DNA from: Flavobacterium sp. N2038
Lineage (GTDB): Bacteria > Bacteroidota > Bacteroidia > Flavobacteriales > Flavobacteriaceae
DNA: 64,000 bases
Reading direction: 5' to 3'
NCBI RefSeq assembly: GCF_025947185.1
Contig: NZ_CP110001.1
Span: 1,674,001-1,738,000, forward strand
The notes under the pieces are model-generated. The model was not told the origin of the DNA. It saw nothing but the letters and a program-made list of their open reading frames with translations, and ran no database searches. This document shows, in pieces, positions 1 to 8,184 of the stretch (position 1 is the stretch's first letter; every line of letters begins with the position of its first letter). Both the position numbers and the translations under genes were made by a program.

Positions 1-1
1 A

Positions 2-466
2 CTTTCGGGATCGGCTCAAATGTATATTGCAGAATTATGGAATCTGCCAATTGCCAGTATTATTATTGGTTTTGTAGTGTATTTTATTGGAGGCTATTTT
101 CTCTATAGTTCATTTTATGCAGCAATTGGTGCAGCAGTAGATAATCAAACCGATTCACAACAGTTTTTGTTGCCTATTATTATGCCGCTTATTCTAAGTG
201 TCTATATCGGTTTTTTTACAGTTGTAAATGACCCGCACGGAACAGTTGCTGTTGCATTTTCAATGATTCCGTTAACTTCCCCAATTGTAATGCTAATGCG
301 TATTCCGTTTGGTGTACCTTGGTGGCAAATCGCAATTTCGGTATCATTATTGTTTGCTACATTTTTCCTTGTCGTTTGGTTCGCTGCAAAAATTTACCGC
401 GTAGGTATTTTAATGTACGGAAAAAAACCAACCTGGAAGGAGTTATATAAGTGGCTTAAATATTAA
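2..466 (+). CDS. ABC-2 type transporter permease, C-terminal part (5' end outside window)
   Basis: The reading frame is open from the window edge, so this is the last about 154 residues of a larger protein. It shows four to five hydrophobic segments, with a Y-F-I-G-G-Y-F-L-Y-S-S stretch and a G-A-A-V-D-N-Q-T-D-S-Q-Q segment that are typical of NatB/ABC-2 family permeases (Na+ or drug efflux pumps of Bacteroidota). The family forms the membrane part of an exporter with a separate ATPase, which would lie upstream. The gene ends with a basic cytoplasmic tail. It is followed by an octamer-ladder hairpin that probably ends transcription. The substrate cannot be read from this fragment. Confidence 0.8.
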   Translation, partial: LSGSAQMYIAELWNLPIASIIIGFVVYFIGGYFLYSSFYAAIGAAVDNQTDSQQFLLPIIMPLILSVYIGFFTVVNDPHGTVAVAFSMIPLTSPIVMLMRIPFGVPWWQIAISVSLLFATFFLVVWFAAKIYRVGILMYGKKPTWKELYKWLKY

Positions 467-474
467 TTTTTTTT

Positions 475-570
475 AAGTTGCTAAGATTCTAAGGTACTGA
501 GATGCTAAGTTTTTTTTAGCTTCTTGTAGAAAAACCTCAGAACCTTAGTAACTTAGAACCTCAGAACCTT
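475..570. repeat. Octamer-ladder hairpin repeat (copy 1)
   Basis: The left arm (478-509) is four tandem 8-nt units, TTGCTAAG, ATTCTAAG, GTACTGAG and ATGCTAAG. The right arm (536-570) is units of the form CTYAGNNN, the reverse complement. Together they form a long imperfect hairpin filling the gap between two same-strand genes. Further copies lie near 26827, 28283, 40834 and 49963. Confidence 0.85.
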
Positions 571-577
571 AAAAAAA

Positions 578-1741
578 ATGAGTAAAATACTAATTATTGA
601 AGACGAAGCAGCGATTAGAAGAGTTTTGGTGAAAATATTATCAGAAGAAAATGATTCGTATCAGGTTGATGAAGCTGAAGATGGAGTTGCCGGACTTGAA
701 AAAATAAAAAACAACGACTATGATTTGGTTTTGTGCGATATCAAAATGCCAAAAATGGACGGTGTTGAGGTTTTAGAAGAAGCAAAAAAGATAAAGCCCG
801 AAATTCCTATGGTGATGATTTCCGGTCATGGCGACATGGAAACGGCAATTCACACCATGCGTTTAGGTGCTTTTGATTATATTTCAAAACCGCCAGATTT
901 GAATCGTTTGTTAAATACGGTTCGAAATGCTTTGGATAAGAAACAATTAGTAGTTGAGAACAAAATTTTAAAGAAAAAAGTCAGTAAGAACTACGAAATG
1001 ATAGGCGACAGCGATTCTATTAATCACATTAAAGTGATGATTGATAAAGTGGCTCCAACCGAAGCGAGAGTTTTGATTACAGGACCAAACGGGACGGGAA
1101 AAGAATTGGTAGCACATCAATTGCATGAAAAAAGTGAACGTTCCGGTTTTCCTTTAATAGAAGTAAACTGTGCGGCGATTCCGAGTGAATTGATCGAAAG
1201 TGAATTATTCGGACACGTAAAAGGTGCATTTACATCGGCAGTTAAAGATCGTGCCGGAAAGTTTGAAGCGGCCGACAAAGGAACTATTTTTCTGGATGAA
1301 ATTGGTGATATGAGTCTTTCGGCACAAGCCAAGGTTTTGCGTGCTTTGCAAGAAAGTATGATTACCAGAGTGGGGGCAGATAAAGATATTAAAGTGGATG
1401 TTCGTGTTGTGGCGGCAACCAATAAAGATTTAAAAACAGAAATTGCAGAAGGCCGTTTTCGTGAGGATTTATATCATCGTCTGGCTGTAATTTTAATTAA
1501 AGTTCCGCCATTAAATGAAAGACGTGATGATATTCCGGCTTTGATTTTGCATTTTGCACAAAAAATAGCTTTAGAACAAGGAAATGCAGTTAAAGTATTT
1601 TCGACACAAGCTATAAAATTATTGCAGGAATACGATTGGACAGGAAATATTCGTGAGCTTAGAAATGTGATTGAAAGACTGATCATTTTAGGAGGAAGTG
1701 AAATTTCTGAGGGAGACGTAAAGATGTTCGCAAGCAAGTAG
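578..1741 (+). CDS. Sigma-54-dependent response regulator lacking a C-terminal DNA-binding domain
   Basis: A 387-residue NtrC-type protein. A receiver domain (about 1-120) has acidic residues E8/D9, phospho-acceptor D54 and conserved K104. A AAA+ domain follows with Walker A at 169-176 (G-P-N-G-T-G-K-E), the sigma-54 contact loop GAFTSA at 216-221 and a Walker B of the form I-F-L-D-E. Such proteins remodel the RNA polymerase-sigma-54 closed complex when phosphorylated. The protein ends at about the point where the Fis-type helix-turn-helix normally begins; usual NtrC proteins are some 70-90 residues longer. It may therefore act from solution or with a DNA-binding partner. No sensor kinase is adjacent on the downstream side. 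The family call is firm. Confidence 0.93.
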   Translation: MSKILIIEDEAAIRRVLVKILSEENDSYQVDEAEDGVAGLEKIKNNDYDLVLCDIKMPKMDGVEVLEEAKKIKPEIPMVMISGHGDMETAIHTMRLGAFDYISKPPDLNRLLNTVRNALDKKQLVVENKILKKKVSKNYEMIGDSDSINHIKVMIDKVAPTEARVLITGPNGTGKELVAHQLHEKSERSGFPLIEVNCAAIPSELIESELFGHVKGAFTSAVKDRAGKFEAADKGTIFLDEIGDMSLSAQAKVLRALQESMITRVGADKDIKVDVRVVAATNKDLKTEIAEGRFREDLYHRLAVILIKVPPLNERRDDIPALILHFAQKIALEQGNAVKVFSTQAIKLLQEYDWTGNIRELRNVIERLIILGGSEISEGDVKMFASK

Positions 1742-1841
1742 ATGCTTCGCGCAATAGGCTATAAGCTTTAGGCTTTATGCTATTAAAATTATAAATAATT
1801 TTTGCTTGTAGTCTACGGCTAACAGCTTAAAGCACAAAAAA

Positions 1842-2504
1842 ATGAAACTAAAAAAAATAAACGAAAAATTACAGGACGCTTTAATTGAAAATGGTTTAAC
1901 GGAAGCAAATGTTTTGCAGATGGAAACTTTTTCTACCATAAAAAGTGGTGCCGATTGTATGATTATTTCGCCAAAAGGGAGTGGAAAAACAACTACGATT
2001 GTATTGAATGTAATTCAACAATTGGCAGGACAAACAGAAGAGTCTCCACGTGCATTGATTATTGTAGAAGATAAAGCTAAGGTCTTGGAAATGGAAGAGC
2101 TTTTTGAGAAGTATGGAAAATATACTAATCTTGAAGTTTATGGTGTGCATGATAAAGGCGATATGGATTATGATAAAAATTATGTTTCTACAGGAATTGA
2201 TGTTTTAATTGGAACGCCAGCAAAACTGAGCGATATGTTTTCTACAGCTGGTTACAATGTAAACCGTCTTAAAATGTTTATCCTTGATGATGCAGATCCT
2301 ATTTTGAAACTGCGTCATGAAACCAAGATTATGCGTATATCTAACAGTATTGCAAAAACACAACGAATTATTTTTGCTGAAACATTGACAGAGAGGATTG
2401 ATATCTTGGCAGAAAAAATGCTTCTGGAACCTTATTTCTTTGATATGGATGAAGAAGGAGAAGAAGAACTTGATGAAGAGGAAGACGACGTTGAGGAGGA
2501 ATAA
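1842..2504 (+). CDS. DEAD-box-helicase-like protein with a single RecA domain
   Basis: 220 residues. The N-terminal RecA-like fold of DEAD-box RNA helicases is recognisable: a Q-motif-like region, Walker A S-P-K-G-S-G-K-T-T at 43-51, a G-T-P motif Ib, and Walker B D-D-A-D at 149-152 in place of DEAD. The second RecA domain, which carries the arginine finger and is needed for unwinding, is absent. Instead there is a strongly acidic tail from about residue 200. It may bind nucleotide or RNA without being a helicase. It starts after a 100-nt spacer holding AGCTTTAGGC-type repeat words. Confidence 0.85.
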   Translation: MKLKKINEKLQDALIENGLTEANVLQMETFSTIKSGADCMIISPKGSGKTTTIVLNVIQQLAGQTEESPRALIIVEDKAKVLEMEELFEKYGKYTNLEVYGVHDKGDMDYDKNYVSTGIDVLIGTPAKLSDMFSTAGYNVNRLKMFILDDADPILKLRHETKIMRISNSIAKTQRIIFAETLTERIDILAEKMLLEPYFFDMDEEGEEELDEEEDDVEEE

Positions 2505-2569
2505 AATAGTTCTAGTTTAACGTTTTTTACTAAAAACCGAAACTGTGAATAAAAGGTAAATAATACTAT

Positions 2570-3388
2570 ATGGAGATTTTTAAAACAGTTAAATTCTTGG
2601 TAATGGCACTTTTGTGTTTTTTTCTGATTATTTATGTTTTAATGATTTCTTATGTTTATTTCAATCAGGTTGAATTAGTTTTTCATAGTTCAAGATTGCC
2701 GAAAGATTATAAGTTTGATTATCAGCAAAAATTTGAAGAACTAAATATCAAATCATTTGACGGAACCGTTCTTAATGGATTGTTATTTAAAGCTGAAAAT
2801 TCTAAAGGACTGGTTTTTTATCTTCATGGAAATGCAGGAACACTTGAAACCTGGGGCAAAATTGCAAAAGTATACACTTCTTTAGGATATGATATTTTTA
2901 TTTTAGATTACAGAAGTTTCGGGAAAAGCGAAGGTGAAATCGAAAATGAAGAACAATTGTCAAAAGATATTTCGATTGTTTATAAATCAATGTCTAAAAG
3001 ATATCCGGAAAGTAAAATCATAATTGCCGGATATTCTATTGGCTCTGGATTTGCGGTTAAATTAGCCTTAGACAATAAACCAAAAGCGTTACTGTTACAG
3101 GCTCCTTATTATAATTTTTTAGAGCTGTCAGGTTCAAGAGTGCCGATGTTTCCGGACTTTATGAAAAAGTTTAGTTTAGAAACCAATAAATATCTTCCAG
3201 AAGTAAAAGTTCCAATTTATATTTTTCACGGAACTGCAGATCAATTAATTCCTTTTGAGAATTCAATACGGTTAAAAAAGCTTTTGAAATCGAATGTTGT
3301 TTTTTATCCACTAAAAAATCAGGAACATATTGGAATAAATGAAAATGAAGATTTTCAAAATCAGTTAAAAACAATATTAAATAAATAA
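2570..3388 (+). CDS. Membrane-anchored alpha/beta hydrolase (BEM46/YqkD-like)
   Basis: 272 residues with one N-terminal hydrophobic anchor (about 8-30). The fold shows an H-G-N-A-G oxyanion motif, Y-R-S-F-G-K-S-E-G, and the nucleophile elbow G-Y-S-I-G-S-G with S156. The rest of the triad is D224 (H-G-T-A-D) and H253 (Q-E-H). Family members are serine hydrolases (esterase, thioesterase or peptidase); the substrate is not predictable. It lies 12 nt upstream of a DUF2007 gene and heads a same-strand run of four genes. Confidence 0.88.
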   Translation: MEIFKTVKFLVMALLCFFLIIYVLMISYVYFNQVELVFHSSRLPKDYKFDYQQKFEELNIKSFDGTVLNGLLFKAENSKGLVFYLHGNAGTLETWGKIAKVYTSLGYDIFILDYRSFGKSEGEIENEEQLSKDISIVYKSMSKRYPESKIIIAGYSIGSGFAVKLALDNKPKALLLQAPYYNFLELSGSRVPMFPDFMKKFSLETNKYLPEVKVPIYIFHGTADQLIPFENSIRLKKLLKSNVVFYPLKNQEHIGINENEDFQNQLKTILNK

Positions 3389-3400
3389 AAAGAAGAAGTC

Positions 3401-3619
3401 ATGGGATTAATGAAGGTGTTTTCAGGAAGCGAAGTTTTAGCAATTGCCTTACAGGAAAGATTAGAAGAGGCTGGAGTAGAGACAGTAAAAAAAGATAATA
3501 TTCAGTCTGCAAGATTAGGTGGTTTTGGCAGTACAGATTTAGCAGTTGAGGTTTTTATTCAGGAAACAGAATTTGCAAAAGCAAATCCGGTTATCGAGAA
3601 TTTCAGAATGAGTATTTAA
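3401..3619 (+). CDS. DUF2007 family small protein
   Basis: 72 residues. It matches the pattern of the DUF2007 family (called putative signal-transducing proteins): M-K-V-F-S-G-S-E at the N terminus, then a helix with A-I-A-L-Q-E-R-L-E-E-A-G and a beta-alpha ending. The fold is ferredoxin-like and PII-like members are known, but no function is established. It is probably co-transcribed with the hydrolase 12 nt upstream. The 80 nt after it contain degenerate CAGTTTTATACTG/ACTGCGACAG words of the intergenic repeat type. Confidence 0.8.
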   Translation: MGLMKVFSGSEVLAIALQERLEEAGVETVKKDNIQSARLGGFGSTDLAVEVFIQETEFAKANPVIENFRMSI

Positions 3620-3699
3620 AAATAAAAAACGCTCAATTTACAGTTACGGTTTGCAGTTTTATACTGAATGCCAGGACTGCGACAGAAAACGTAGAAAAT

Positions 3700-4503
3700 A
3701 TGCAGTATAAAATGTTAGTACTCGACATGGATGATACCCTGTTGACGGACGACCACAAAATATCAGATTTAAATAAAAAAGTACTTCTTGAAGCACAGGC
3801 AAAAGGAATTTATGTCGTTTTGGCTTCCGGTAGACCAACTTCTGCCATGACAGCTTATGCTAAGGAATTAGAATTAGATTTGAATGACTCCTATATGATT
3901 TCTTTTAATGGAGCGATTGTAAGCAGCGTAAAAGATGATGTTGTTTTATTTGAGCAAAAACTGACTGTAGAGCAGATTCATGATCTATATGATTATAGTA
4001 TCAGGAAAAACACCCACATTATAACTTATCTGGATGATGAGATTATAAGCGAAACAGATTCGGAATTTATCGAAATCGAGAAAGAAATTACCGGAATGGC
4101 ACATCTTAAAGTTGCCAGTTTTAAAGATACTATAAACAGACCAACGGTAAAATGTATATTGCTGGAAGAACCCTCTTATCTGAAGCAATTAGAAAGTGAT
4201 TTAAAGGCAACAATGCCACATTTGAGTGTTTCAATGTCAAAGCCCTTCTTCTTGGAAGTAGCTCAAAACGGAATAGATAAAGCAGCTAGTTTGAGATTTT
4301 TGGCTCAAAAACTAAATATTCTTCAGGAAGAAATTATTGCGGTTGGAAATGCCGGAAACGATTTAACAATGATTGAATATGCCGGTTTAGGAGTTTGGGT
4401 TGATAATGTTACACCAGAATTACGTGATAAAGCAGATTTAATAGTAGCTTCAAATAACTATGACGGAGTTGCCGAAGTGGTGCAAAAATATTTATTAAAC
4501 TAA
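3700..4503 (+). CDS. Cof-type HAD-IIB family phosphatase
   Basis: 267 residues. Motif I is D9-M-D11-D-T-L-L, with D9 the nucleophile and D11 the general acid. Motif II is A-S-G-R-P, motif III is G-I-D-K-A-A-S-L, and motif IV is G-N-A-G-N-D-L-T-M-I. A large C2-type cap lies between motifs II and III. Cof proteins dephosphorylate sugar phosphates, FMN, PLP or similar small metabolites in the cytoplasm. The downstream acetyltransferase starts only 6 nt later, so the two are likely one transcript. Confidence 0.92.
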   Translation: MQYKMLVLDMDDTLLTDDHKISDLNKKVLLEAQAKGIYVVLASGRPTSAMTAYAKELELDLNDSYMISFNGAIVSSVKDDVVLFEQKLTVEQIHDLYDYSIRKNTHIITYLDDEIISETDSEFIEIEKEITGMAHLKVASFKDTINRPTVKCILLEEPSYLKQLESDLKATMPHLSVSMSKPFFLEVAQNGIDKAASLRFLAQKLNILQEEIIAVGNAGNDLTMIEYAGLGVWVDNVTPELRDKADLIVASNNYDGVAEVVQKYLLN

Positions 4504-4509
4504 AATTTT

Positions 4510-5037
4510 ATGAAAGAACCAATTGAAACAAATCGCTTGATATTGCGTGAAGTACTTTCTACTGACGTTGAAGGAATGTTTGAATTGGATTCAAACCCGA
4601 ATGTTCATATCTATATCGGAAAAAAACCTGTAGTAGATATTGAAGAAAGCAGAAATTATATTGTAAATCTTCAGCAACAATATAAAGATCATGGAACAGG
4701 AAGATGGGCTGTGGTTTTAAAAGAAACGAATGAGTTTATTGGGTGGTCAGGAATAAAATTTATTACTGATGAGATCAACAATCATAAAGACTTTTACGAA
4801 ATAGGGTATCGCTTTATTGAAAAACACTGGGGCAAGGGCTATGCAACAGAAGCCGGAAAGGCTTTTATTGATTATGCTTTTAATGTAATGAAAGTGGAAG
4901 CTTTGTATGCTTACGCTGATGAAGGAAATGATAACTCAAGAAAAATCCTGGAGAAATTGGGTTTACAATATGTAAACACTTTTGAACATGAAGAAGAAAT
5001 GGAAGTTTGGTATAAACTAAAAAATCCAAACGTGTAG
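4510..5037 (+). CDS. GNAT family N-acetyltransferase (RimJ/RimL-like)
   Basis: 175 residues. It begins with the T-N-R-L-I-L-R-E signature of the Acetyltransf_3 group (RimJ/RimL). It continues to the acetyl-CoA-binding segment I-G-Y-R-F-I-E-K-H-W-G-K-G-Y-A-T-E-A (V/I-G-Y-x-x-x-x-x-x-x-G-x-G) and ends with N-x-x-S-R-K-I-L-E-K-L-G-L. Relatives acetylate ribosomal protein N termini, antibiotics or polyamines; the substrate here is unknown. It is the last gene of the run and converges on a minus-strand gene. Confidence 0.9.
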   Translation: MKEPIETNRLILREVLSTDVEGMFELDSNPNVHIYIGKKPVVDIEESRNYIVNLQQQYKDHGTGRWAVVLKETNEFIGWSGIKFITDEINNHKDFYEIGYRFIEKHWGKGYATEAGKAFIDYAFNVMKVEALYAYADEGNDNSRKILEKLGLQYVNTFEHEEEMEVWYKLKNPNV

Positions 5038-5052
5038 AATCTAAGAAATGTG

Positions 5053-5102
5053 TTCCAAATCTTTGTAAACTTATCTCATTTGAAATTTGCAAAGATTTGG
5101 AA
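5053..5102. terminator. Convergent-gene hairpin
   Basis: A 13-bp perfect stem (TTCCAAATCTTTG at 5053-5065 with its complement at 5090-5102) lies between the convergent GNAT gene and the minus-strand secreted protein gene. A-rich and T-rich flanks make it a candidate bidirectional terminator. Confidence 0.5.
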
Positions 5103-5150
5103 AACAGCTCGTAGTTTTTTAATACTTAAATTTAATTTTAGGTATTGGTA

Positions 5151-5669
5151 TTATTTTTTAGCTACAGAAACGAAATATTTGTTTCCATCACCCATTGTTA
5201 ATTTTACTCTTTCATCGCAAAGATCGATTGCAAAATTTGCACTTTCATAACAGCTGCAAGTTGTGTTTTTGTCTTTAGACATCTCAGTTTTACAGTTGTT
5301 GTTTTTAAAAGTTGCTAACTGAGGAGTGTATAAACTAACTAAATCTGTAGAAGCCGTTACTAACGAAATAATACTTGCCGAATTATTATTTGTAATTCTG
5401 TATACAATTCTGTCAGTATAGTTTACTTCGTTTACAGTTACTTTACGGATATAAGTGTAAGCAGTAGATTCTGCACCTGGTTCTTTTACTTCAAATTTAA
5501 AACCAACTGCACGTATAGCAATATCAAATTGTGATTGCGAATTTAAGCTCGCCCAGTTTGTTAAAGTACTAATAGATGGAAAAGGATTAGTTGCCGGAGC
5601 GGCAGTTTGCGCCTGTGAGCAGAAAGCGGTTAAGAACATTAGGCAGATTGCGGGTAGAAATAATTTCAT
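5151..5669 (-). CDS. Secreted protein of unknown function
   Basis: 172 residues with a classic signal peptide (M-K-L-F-L-P then a hydrophobic core, cleavage near A-Q-A or the following Q-T-A). The mature part has five cysteines, including C-S-C, so disulphides are possible. It contains threonine-rich beta-type sequence (V-T-V-N-E-V-N-Y-T-D-R-I-V-Y-R-I). I do not recognise a family. It stands alone on its strand, with almost 500 nt of non-coding DNA upstream. A periplasmic or outer membrane location is inferred only from the signal peptide. Confidence 0.7.
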   Translation of the reverse strand: MKLFLPAICLMFLTAFCSQAQTAAPATNPFPSISTLTNWASLNSQSQFDIAIRAVGFKFEVKEPGAESTAYTYIRKVTVNEVNYTDRIVYRITNNNSASIISLVTASTDLVSLYTPQLATFKNNNCKTEMSKDKNTTCSCYESANFAIDLCDERVKLTMGDGNKYFVSVAKK

Positions 5670-6102
5670 TTGGAGTTTATATTTTTAATTTTTTGCCTAC
5701 AATTATGGGTTTCGGCTTGCCCATCTTTTATTATAACAAAGCAACAACATAACGAGGGAAATTCAAAATTGTTGTGGCTATTTTGTTAGTAAAAATGCAT
5801 ATTTTTTTATTATTATTTTTTCAATCTTAAAATTAGATGCTACCAAAAGTCTAATTCAGGATTAAATGTAAGAAAATTTCAGTTTAAATCATAAAAAAAT
5901 GTATTTAATCGATGAAATGTGTTTTTTATCGATATTTTGTCATTTTATTCTTATCGAATTGATTTCAGTAAATTTGGATGAAAAAATCGGGGATTAAAAA
6001 TAAATACGATTTTCAGCCTGTTTTTGCTTTTGAAAATTAAGTTAATAGGGCAAATTGTTGAAACGAAGTGGCTTATTGATTTTCTTTTACAAATATTGTT
6101 TG
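5670..6102. other. Long AT-rich intergenic region between divergent genes
   Basis: About 480 nt separate the secreted-protein gene from mtaB. I see no coding signal. It contains runs of T and A, three TATCGA/ATCGA words (5906-5956), and a second TAAATTTG box at 5969-5976 besides the mtaB-proximal one. No stable RNA could be assigned. Confidence 0.5.
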
Positions 6103-6110
6103 TAAATTTG
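6103..6110 (+). promoter_or_regulatory. Promoter -7 box of mtaB
   Basis: TAAATTTG matches the Bacteroidota consensus TAnnTTTG exactly and lies about 45 nt before the mtaB ATG. A weak -33 candidate (ATTG, 6075-6078) lies upstream. Confidence 0.6.
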
Positions 6111-6155
6111 CACCCTTAAATTTTTTGACAACGATTTCATTAATTTAAGACAATT

Positions 6156-7490
6156 ATGGAAAATAGAAAAAAAGTTGCCTTTTATACGCTTGGCTGCAAA
6201 CTGAACTTTTCAGAAACCTCTACAATCGCGCGAAATTTCAATGACGAAGGTTTTGATCGCGTAGATTTTGAAGAAGTAGCCGATATTTATGTTATTAATA
6301 CCTGTTCTGTAACAGATAATGCTGATAAACAATTTAAGCAGGTTGTAAAAAAGGCGATGAAACTCAACGATAAAGCTTTTGTTGCTGCTGTTGGATGTTA
6401 TGCGCAATTAAAACCAGAAGAATTGGCAGCTGTTGATGGTGTTGATTTGGTTTTGGGAGCTACAGAAAAATTTAAAATCACAGATTATATTCACGATTTA
6501 AGCAAAAACGACATGGGTGAAGTTCATTCATGCGAAATTGCCGAAGCTGATTTCTATGTTGGAAGTTATTCCATCGGAGACAGAACACGTGCATTCCTGA
6601 AAGTGCAGGACGGATGTGATTATAAATGTACTTATTGTACAATTCCGTTGGCAAGAGGAATTTCCAGAAGTGATGCTTTAGAAAATGTACTTAAAAATGC
6701 TAAAGACATTTCGGCTCAGAATATCAGAGAAATTGTTTTAACCGGAGTTAATATTGGCGATTACGGAAAAGGTGAATTCGGAAATAAAAAACATGAGCAC
6801 ACTTTTCTTGACTTAGTTCAGGCGTTAGACCAGGTAGAAGGAATTGAGCGTTTAAGAATTTCTTCGATAGAACCAAATTTATTGAAAAATGAAACCATAG
6901 AGTTTGTTTCTACAAGCCGCACTTTTGTACCGCATTTTCATATTCCGTTACAATCCGGAAGTAATGATATATTAAAATTAATGAAACGTCGTTACTTGCG
7001 GGAAGTTTACACCGATCGTGTAAATAAAATTCGTGAAGTCATGCCTCATGCCTGTATTGGTGTAGATGTAATTGTTGGTTTTCCCGGAGAAACAGATGAG
7101 CACTTTTTAGAAACCTATCATTTCTTAAACGAAATGGACATTTCTTATTTGCATGTATTCACCTATTCAGAAAGAGATAATACAGAAGCAGTTGATATGG
7201 ATGGAGTGGTTCCGGCAAATGTGAGAGCAAAACGCAGTAAAATGCTACGCGGATTATCAGTAAAAAAACGTCGTGCATTTTATGAAAGCCAATTAGGAAC
7301 CAACAGAACGGTTCTTTTTGAAAGCGAAAATAAAGAAGGATACATTCACGGATTTACAGAAAATTACGTAAAAGTAAAAACACCATGGAATCCGGAATTG
7401 GTAAATACACTACAGGAAATCAATTTGACAAAAATCGATGAAGATGGAAGCGTTCGTTTGGAGTTTTTGAACAAATTGACAGAAGCATAA
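6156..7490 (+). CDS. mtaB: tRNA (t6A37-C2)-methylthiotransferase MtaB
   Basis: 444 residues, the usual length. The N-terminal methylthiotransferase domain has T-L-G-C14-K-L-N-x-x-E, N-T-C-S-V-T and G-C-Y-A-Q, supplying the three cysteines of the auxiliary 4Fe-4S cluster. The radical SAM motif C154-D-Y-K-C158-T-Y-C161 follows, and a C-terminal TRAM region closes the protein. The K-L-N-x-x-E form and C-T-Y-C-T-I-P-x-A-R-G pattern point to MtaB (ms2t6A formation on tRNA position 37) rather than MiaB or RimO. It is a single-gene unit with its own promoter and a strong downstream terminator. Confidence 0.95.
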   Translation: MENRKKVAFYTLGCKLNFSETSTIARNFNDEGFDRVDFEEVADIYVINTCSVTDNADKQFKQVVKKAMKLNDKAFVAAVGCYAQLKPEELAAVDGVDLVLGATEKFKITDYIHDLSKNDMGEVHSCEIAEADFYVGSYSIGDRTRAFLKVQDGCDYKCTYCTIPLARGISRSDALENVLKNAKDISAQNIREIVLTGVNIGDYGKGEFGNKKHEHTFLDLVQALDQVEGIERLRISSIEPNLLKNETIEFVSTSRTFVPHFHIPLQSGSNDILKLMKRRYLREVYTDRVNKIREVMPHACIGVDVIVGFPGETDEHFLETYHFLNEMDISYLHVFTYSERDNTEAVDMDGVVPANVRAKRSKMLRGLSVKKRRAFYESQLGTNRTVLFESENKEGYIHGFTENYVKVKTPWNPELVNTLQEINLTKIDEDGSVRLEFLNKLTEA

Positions 7491-7498
7491 ACGTAAAG

Positions 7499-7522
7499 TT
7501 TATCATTCTTCGGAATGATAAA
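7499..7522. repeat. Perfect 10-bp hairpin with TTCG loop
   Basis: TTTATCATTC, TTCG, GAATGATAAA just after the mtaB stop. It has no T-run on the plus strand, so it is better seen as a 3'-end stabiliser or the first half of a double terminator. Confidence 0.6.
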
Positions 7523-7528
7523 AAAAAC

Positions 7529-7558
7529 AAAAATCCCTTTGCAATAAAGGGATTTTTT
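7529..7558. terminator. Bidirectional intrinsic terminator
   Basis: The stem AAAAATCCCTTT / AAAGGGATTTTTT with loop GCAAT lies between mtaB (plus) and the convergent gene ending at 7571. There are T-runs for both directions. Confidence 0.85.
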
Positions 7559-7570
7559 GTTTTTATATAA

Positions 7571-8083
7571 CTATTTCAGATTCTCAGCAATCACAAGTTT
7601 CAAAGAATTGATATAATCGGTATCAAATTCAATAACTCTTATTTTTTCAGGATTAAAACTTAGTTCTCCGCCAAACTGGCCACGTATATCGATAAAATCC
7701 AGAGTTAGCTCTTCATTATTCAGCTCTATTAATTTTCCTAAATAAGCAGATTTAGATGATTTTTTTGCAATTTGAAAAATGCCATACTTTTCAGAGATGA
7801 AATTTATAATCGAAGTCAAATCTTTGATGGGTATGATATCTTCAGAATTAATTTTTAGGCCTTTTAGCCGGATTACCTTTTCTGTAAAAGCCAGATCATG
7901 ATCCCGATTTACTGCTTCGATATTTTTGTTTCTCAAAATGACAAAGCCATCCAAAATAAAATCAACCGGATTATTTCGTAACAAAATCCAATCGTCAGAA
8001 TAATCAATTAAAAATCCGCTGTAGATTTCTTTTTTATCCGTAAATTCTATTTCGACTAATTGTCTTAAATATTGTTCCATCAT
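7571..8083 (-). CDS. Conserved hypothetical protein, possible Sm-like repeats
   Basis: 170 residues, no signal peptide and no membrane segment. The N-terminal part (about 8-55) reads V-E-I-E-F-T-D-K-K-E-I-Y-S-G-F-L-I-D-Y, then D-W-I-L-L-R-N, then F-V-I-L-R-N-K-N-I-E-A-V. That is the strand order expected of a small Sm-like barrel. A second, looser version (S-A-Y-L-G-K-L-I-E-L, then E-L-T-L-D-F-I-D, then E-K-I-R-V-I-E-F) occupies about 110-160. The two-barrel reading is my inference; no database family is recognised with certainty. Two adjacent ATG codons (M-M) make the start ambiguous by one residue. Confidence 0.65.
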   Translation of the reverse strand: MMEQYLRQLVEIEFTDKKEIYSGFLIDYSDDWILLRNNPVDFILDGFVILRNKNIEAVNRDHDLAFTEKVIRLKGLKINSEDIIPIKDLTSIINFISEKYGIFQIAKKSSKSAYLGKLIELNNEELTLDFIDIRGQFGGELSFNPEKIRVIEFDTDYINSLKLVIAENLK

Positions 8084-8107
8084 AATTGTTTTTAAATTCT
8101 AATAATC

Positions 8108-8178
8108 AAATTCCAATAATCAAATTCCAAATTCCAATTGCTTTGAGATTGGAATTTGGAATTTGATTATTGGAATTT
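8108..8178. repeat. 31-bp perfect inverted repeat (long hairpin)
   Basis: The 31-nt arms at 8108-8138 and 8148-8178 are exact reverse complements around a 9-nt loop. The arms are built from AATTCCAA and AATCAAATTCC words. They sit between two minus-strand genes. Related ATTCCAAATTCC words occur near 49230-49256. Confidence 0.9.
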
Positions 8179-8184
8179 ACTTTT

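Noticed and set aside
5050..5250. Plus-strand open frame after the GNAT gene
   Set aside because: It runs through the terminator hairpin and antisense to the signal-peptide protein.
7499..7522. Stand-alone plus-strand terminator
   Set aside because: No T-run follows; the functional terminator is the next hairpin at 7529-7558.
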